59,517 nt of DNA from an uncultured Candidatus Melainabacteria bacterium (lineage in GTDB: Bacteria; Cyanobacteriota; Vampirovibrionia; Gastranaerophilales; Gastranaerophilaceae): the NCBI GenBank assembly GCA_934693235.1, contig CAKUUY010000010.1, positions 1-59,517 of the forward strand. The letters run 5' to 3'. Made by a program: the position numbers and the translations under genes. Shown here piece after piece: positions 59,214-59,517 of the stretch. The notes beneath the pieces are model-generated. The model did not search any database and was not told the DNA's origin. It saw only the letters and a list, made by a program, of their open reading frames with translations. Numbering within the stretch: the first letter of the stretch is position 1; each line of letters opens with the position of its first letter.

Positions 59214-59338
59214 TAAGTAAATAAGTGAATAAGTGAATTTGTTAATAAGTTCAATTTGTTCGCTTCGCTCAAAAGTAACTCTAGTGCATAGCACCTTATA
59301 CGAACTTATTCACCTATTATCTTATTCACTTATTCACC
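59214..59338. repeat. Octamer-arm hairpin element 6
   Basis: The left arm is GTAAATAA GTGAATAA GTGAATTT GTTAATAA GTTC. The right arm is GAAC TTATTCAC CTATTATC TTATTCAC TTATTCAC C. The centre is TTGTTCGCTTCGCTCAAAA and GTGCATAGCACCTTA. It lies between rpmF and plsX. Confidence 0.88.
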
Positions 59339-59344
59339 TTTATA

Positions 59345-59517
59345 CTATTCTTCAGTTTTTTCTTCAGCAGGAGCTTCTTCTGCTTTTACGTCTTCAACTT
59401 TTTCAGCTTTAGCCGCTTTTTTAGTTGTTTTTTTTGCAGTTTTTTCTGCAACTTCTTCAACTCTATCTTTTAAGCTTACAGGTTTTCCTTTGTAAGTTCC
59501 GCAAGCTGTACATACTG
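59345..59517 (-). CDS. rpmF: 50S ribosomal protein L32, C-terminal part with extra tail
   Basis: The frame enters from the right edge and ends at TAG 59345-59347. The first visible residues VCTACGTYKGKPV match the C-terminal zinc-ribbon end of L32. They continue into an extra tail of about 44 residues rich in Lys, Ala and Glu (KTAKKTTKKAAKAEK, then KAEEAPAEEKTEE). Ordinary bacterial L32 ends soon after the YKG motif, so the tail is unusual. The position upstream of plsX is the classic rpmF-plsX order. The N-terminus lies outside the window. Confidence 0.8.
   Translation of the reverse strand, partial: VCTACGTYKGKPVSLKDRVEEVAEKTAKKTTKKAAKAEKVEDVKAEEAPAEEKTEE

Overview
The window is AT-rich bacterial chromosome of Gram-negative type. 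Several things point to a gut Gastranaerophilales/Melainabacteria-type organism, a non-photosynthetic sister line of Cyanobacteria: an LdpA homologue (the clock-associated iron-sulfur protein of Cyanobacteria), a cyanobacterial-type DprA-like protein, pseudopilins starting with AFTLSEVLITL or AFTLAEVLITL, and a set of hypothetical proteins with short similar N-termini. This assignment is an inference from memory of these families. No 16S gene is present and no search was run.

Layout. 0-5.5 kb: the end of an HU gene, rsmD, an orphan fixCX pair, a dispersed repeat, a YihY/NrnA pair, a DciA-like gene and a DUF4186 gene. 5.7-14 kb: an accessory surface block, with a 973-aa hypothetical and a 1219-aa two-partner-secretion-type exoprotein that carries an Asp-Thr repeat tract and, unexpectedly, a C-terminal PilZ domain. 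14-24 kb: housekeeping genes (HAD phosphatase, Nudix, ffh, PcrA-type helicase, DprA-like, HEAT repeats, small membrane proteins, an esterase). 24.4 kb: tRNA-Glu(CTC), with its 3' end duplicated downstream. 25-29.5 kb: glycosyltransferases, an HD protein and small secreted proteins. 29.5-36.6 kb: folate (pabBC fusion), isoprenoid (ispH), rpsA, the site-2 protease rseP, speE and a HIT gene. 36.8-44.5 kb: a class A serine hydrolase translationally coupled to ldpA, a YbjQ-YbjQ-M48 operon, a histidine kinase/response regulator pair, and cca. 44.6-48.6 kb: a helicase-nuclease, a YcxB-like gene and a candidate type I toxin-antitoxin locus. 48.8-59.5 kb: two pseudopilins and the fatty-acid cluster rpmF-plsX-fabH-fabD-fabG-acpP-fabF, broken up by repeats, terminators and unrelated genes.

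The most notable signals are these. (1) A previously unannotated 24-aa hydrophobic peptide ORF at 48389-48463. It is overlapped by an antisense transcript with a near-consensus promoter and a terminator lying inside the ORF, which is the architecture of a type I toxin-antitoxin module. (2) A PilZ domain fused to a secreted adhesin-like protein. (3) Six intergenic hairpin elements whose arms are arrays of octamers (consensus GNNNNTAA or GNNNNTAG). (4) A MITE-like family of about 350-430 bp with three long copies. (5) A recurring layout of a -10 box followed by 6-7 nt and then ATG, at eight genes without a Shine-Dalgarno sequence, implying leaderless mRNAs.

All coordinates come from reading the sequence by eye. 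Domain and family calls rest on motif recognition, not on database searches.
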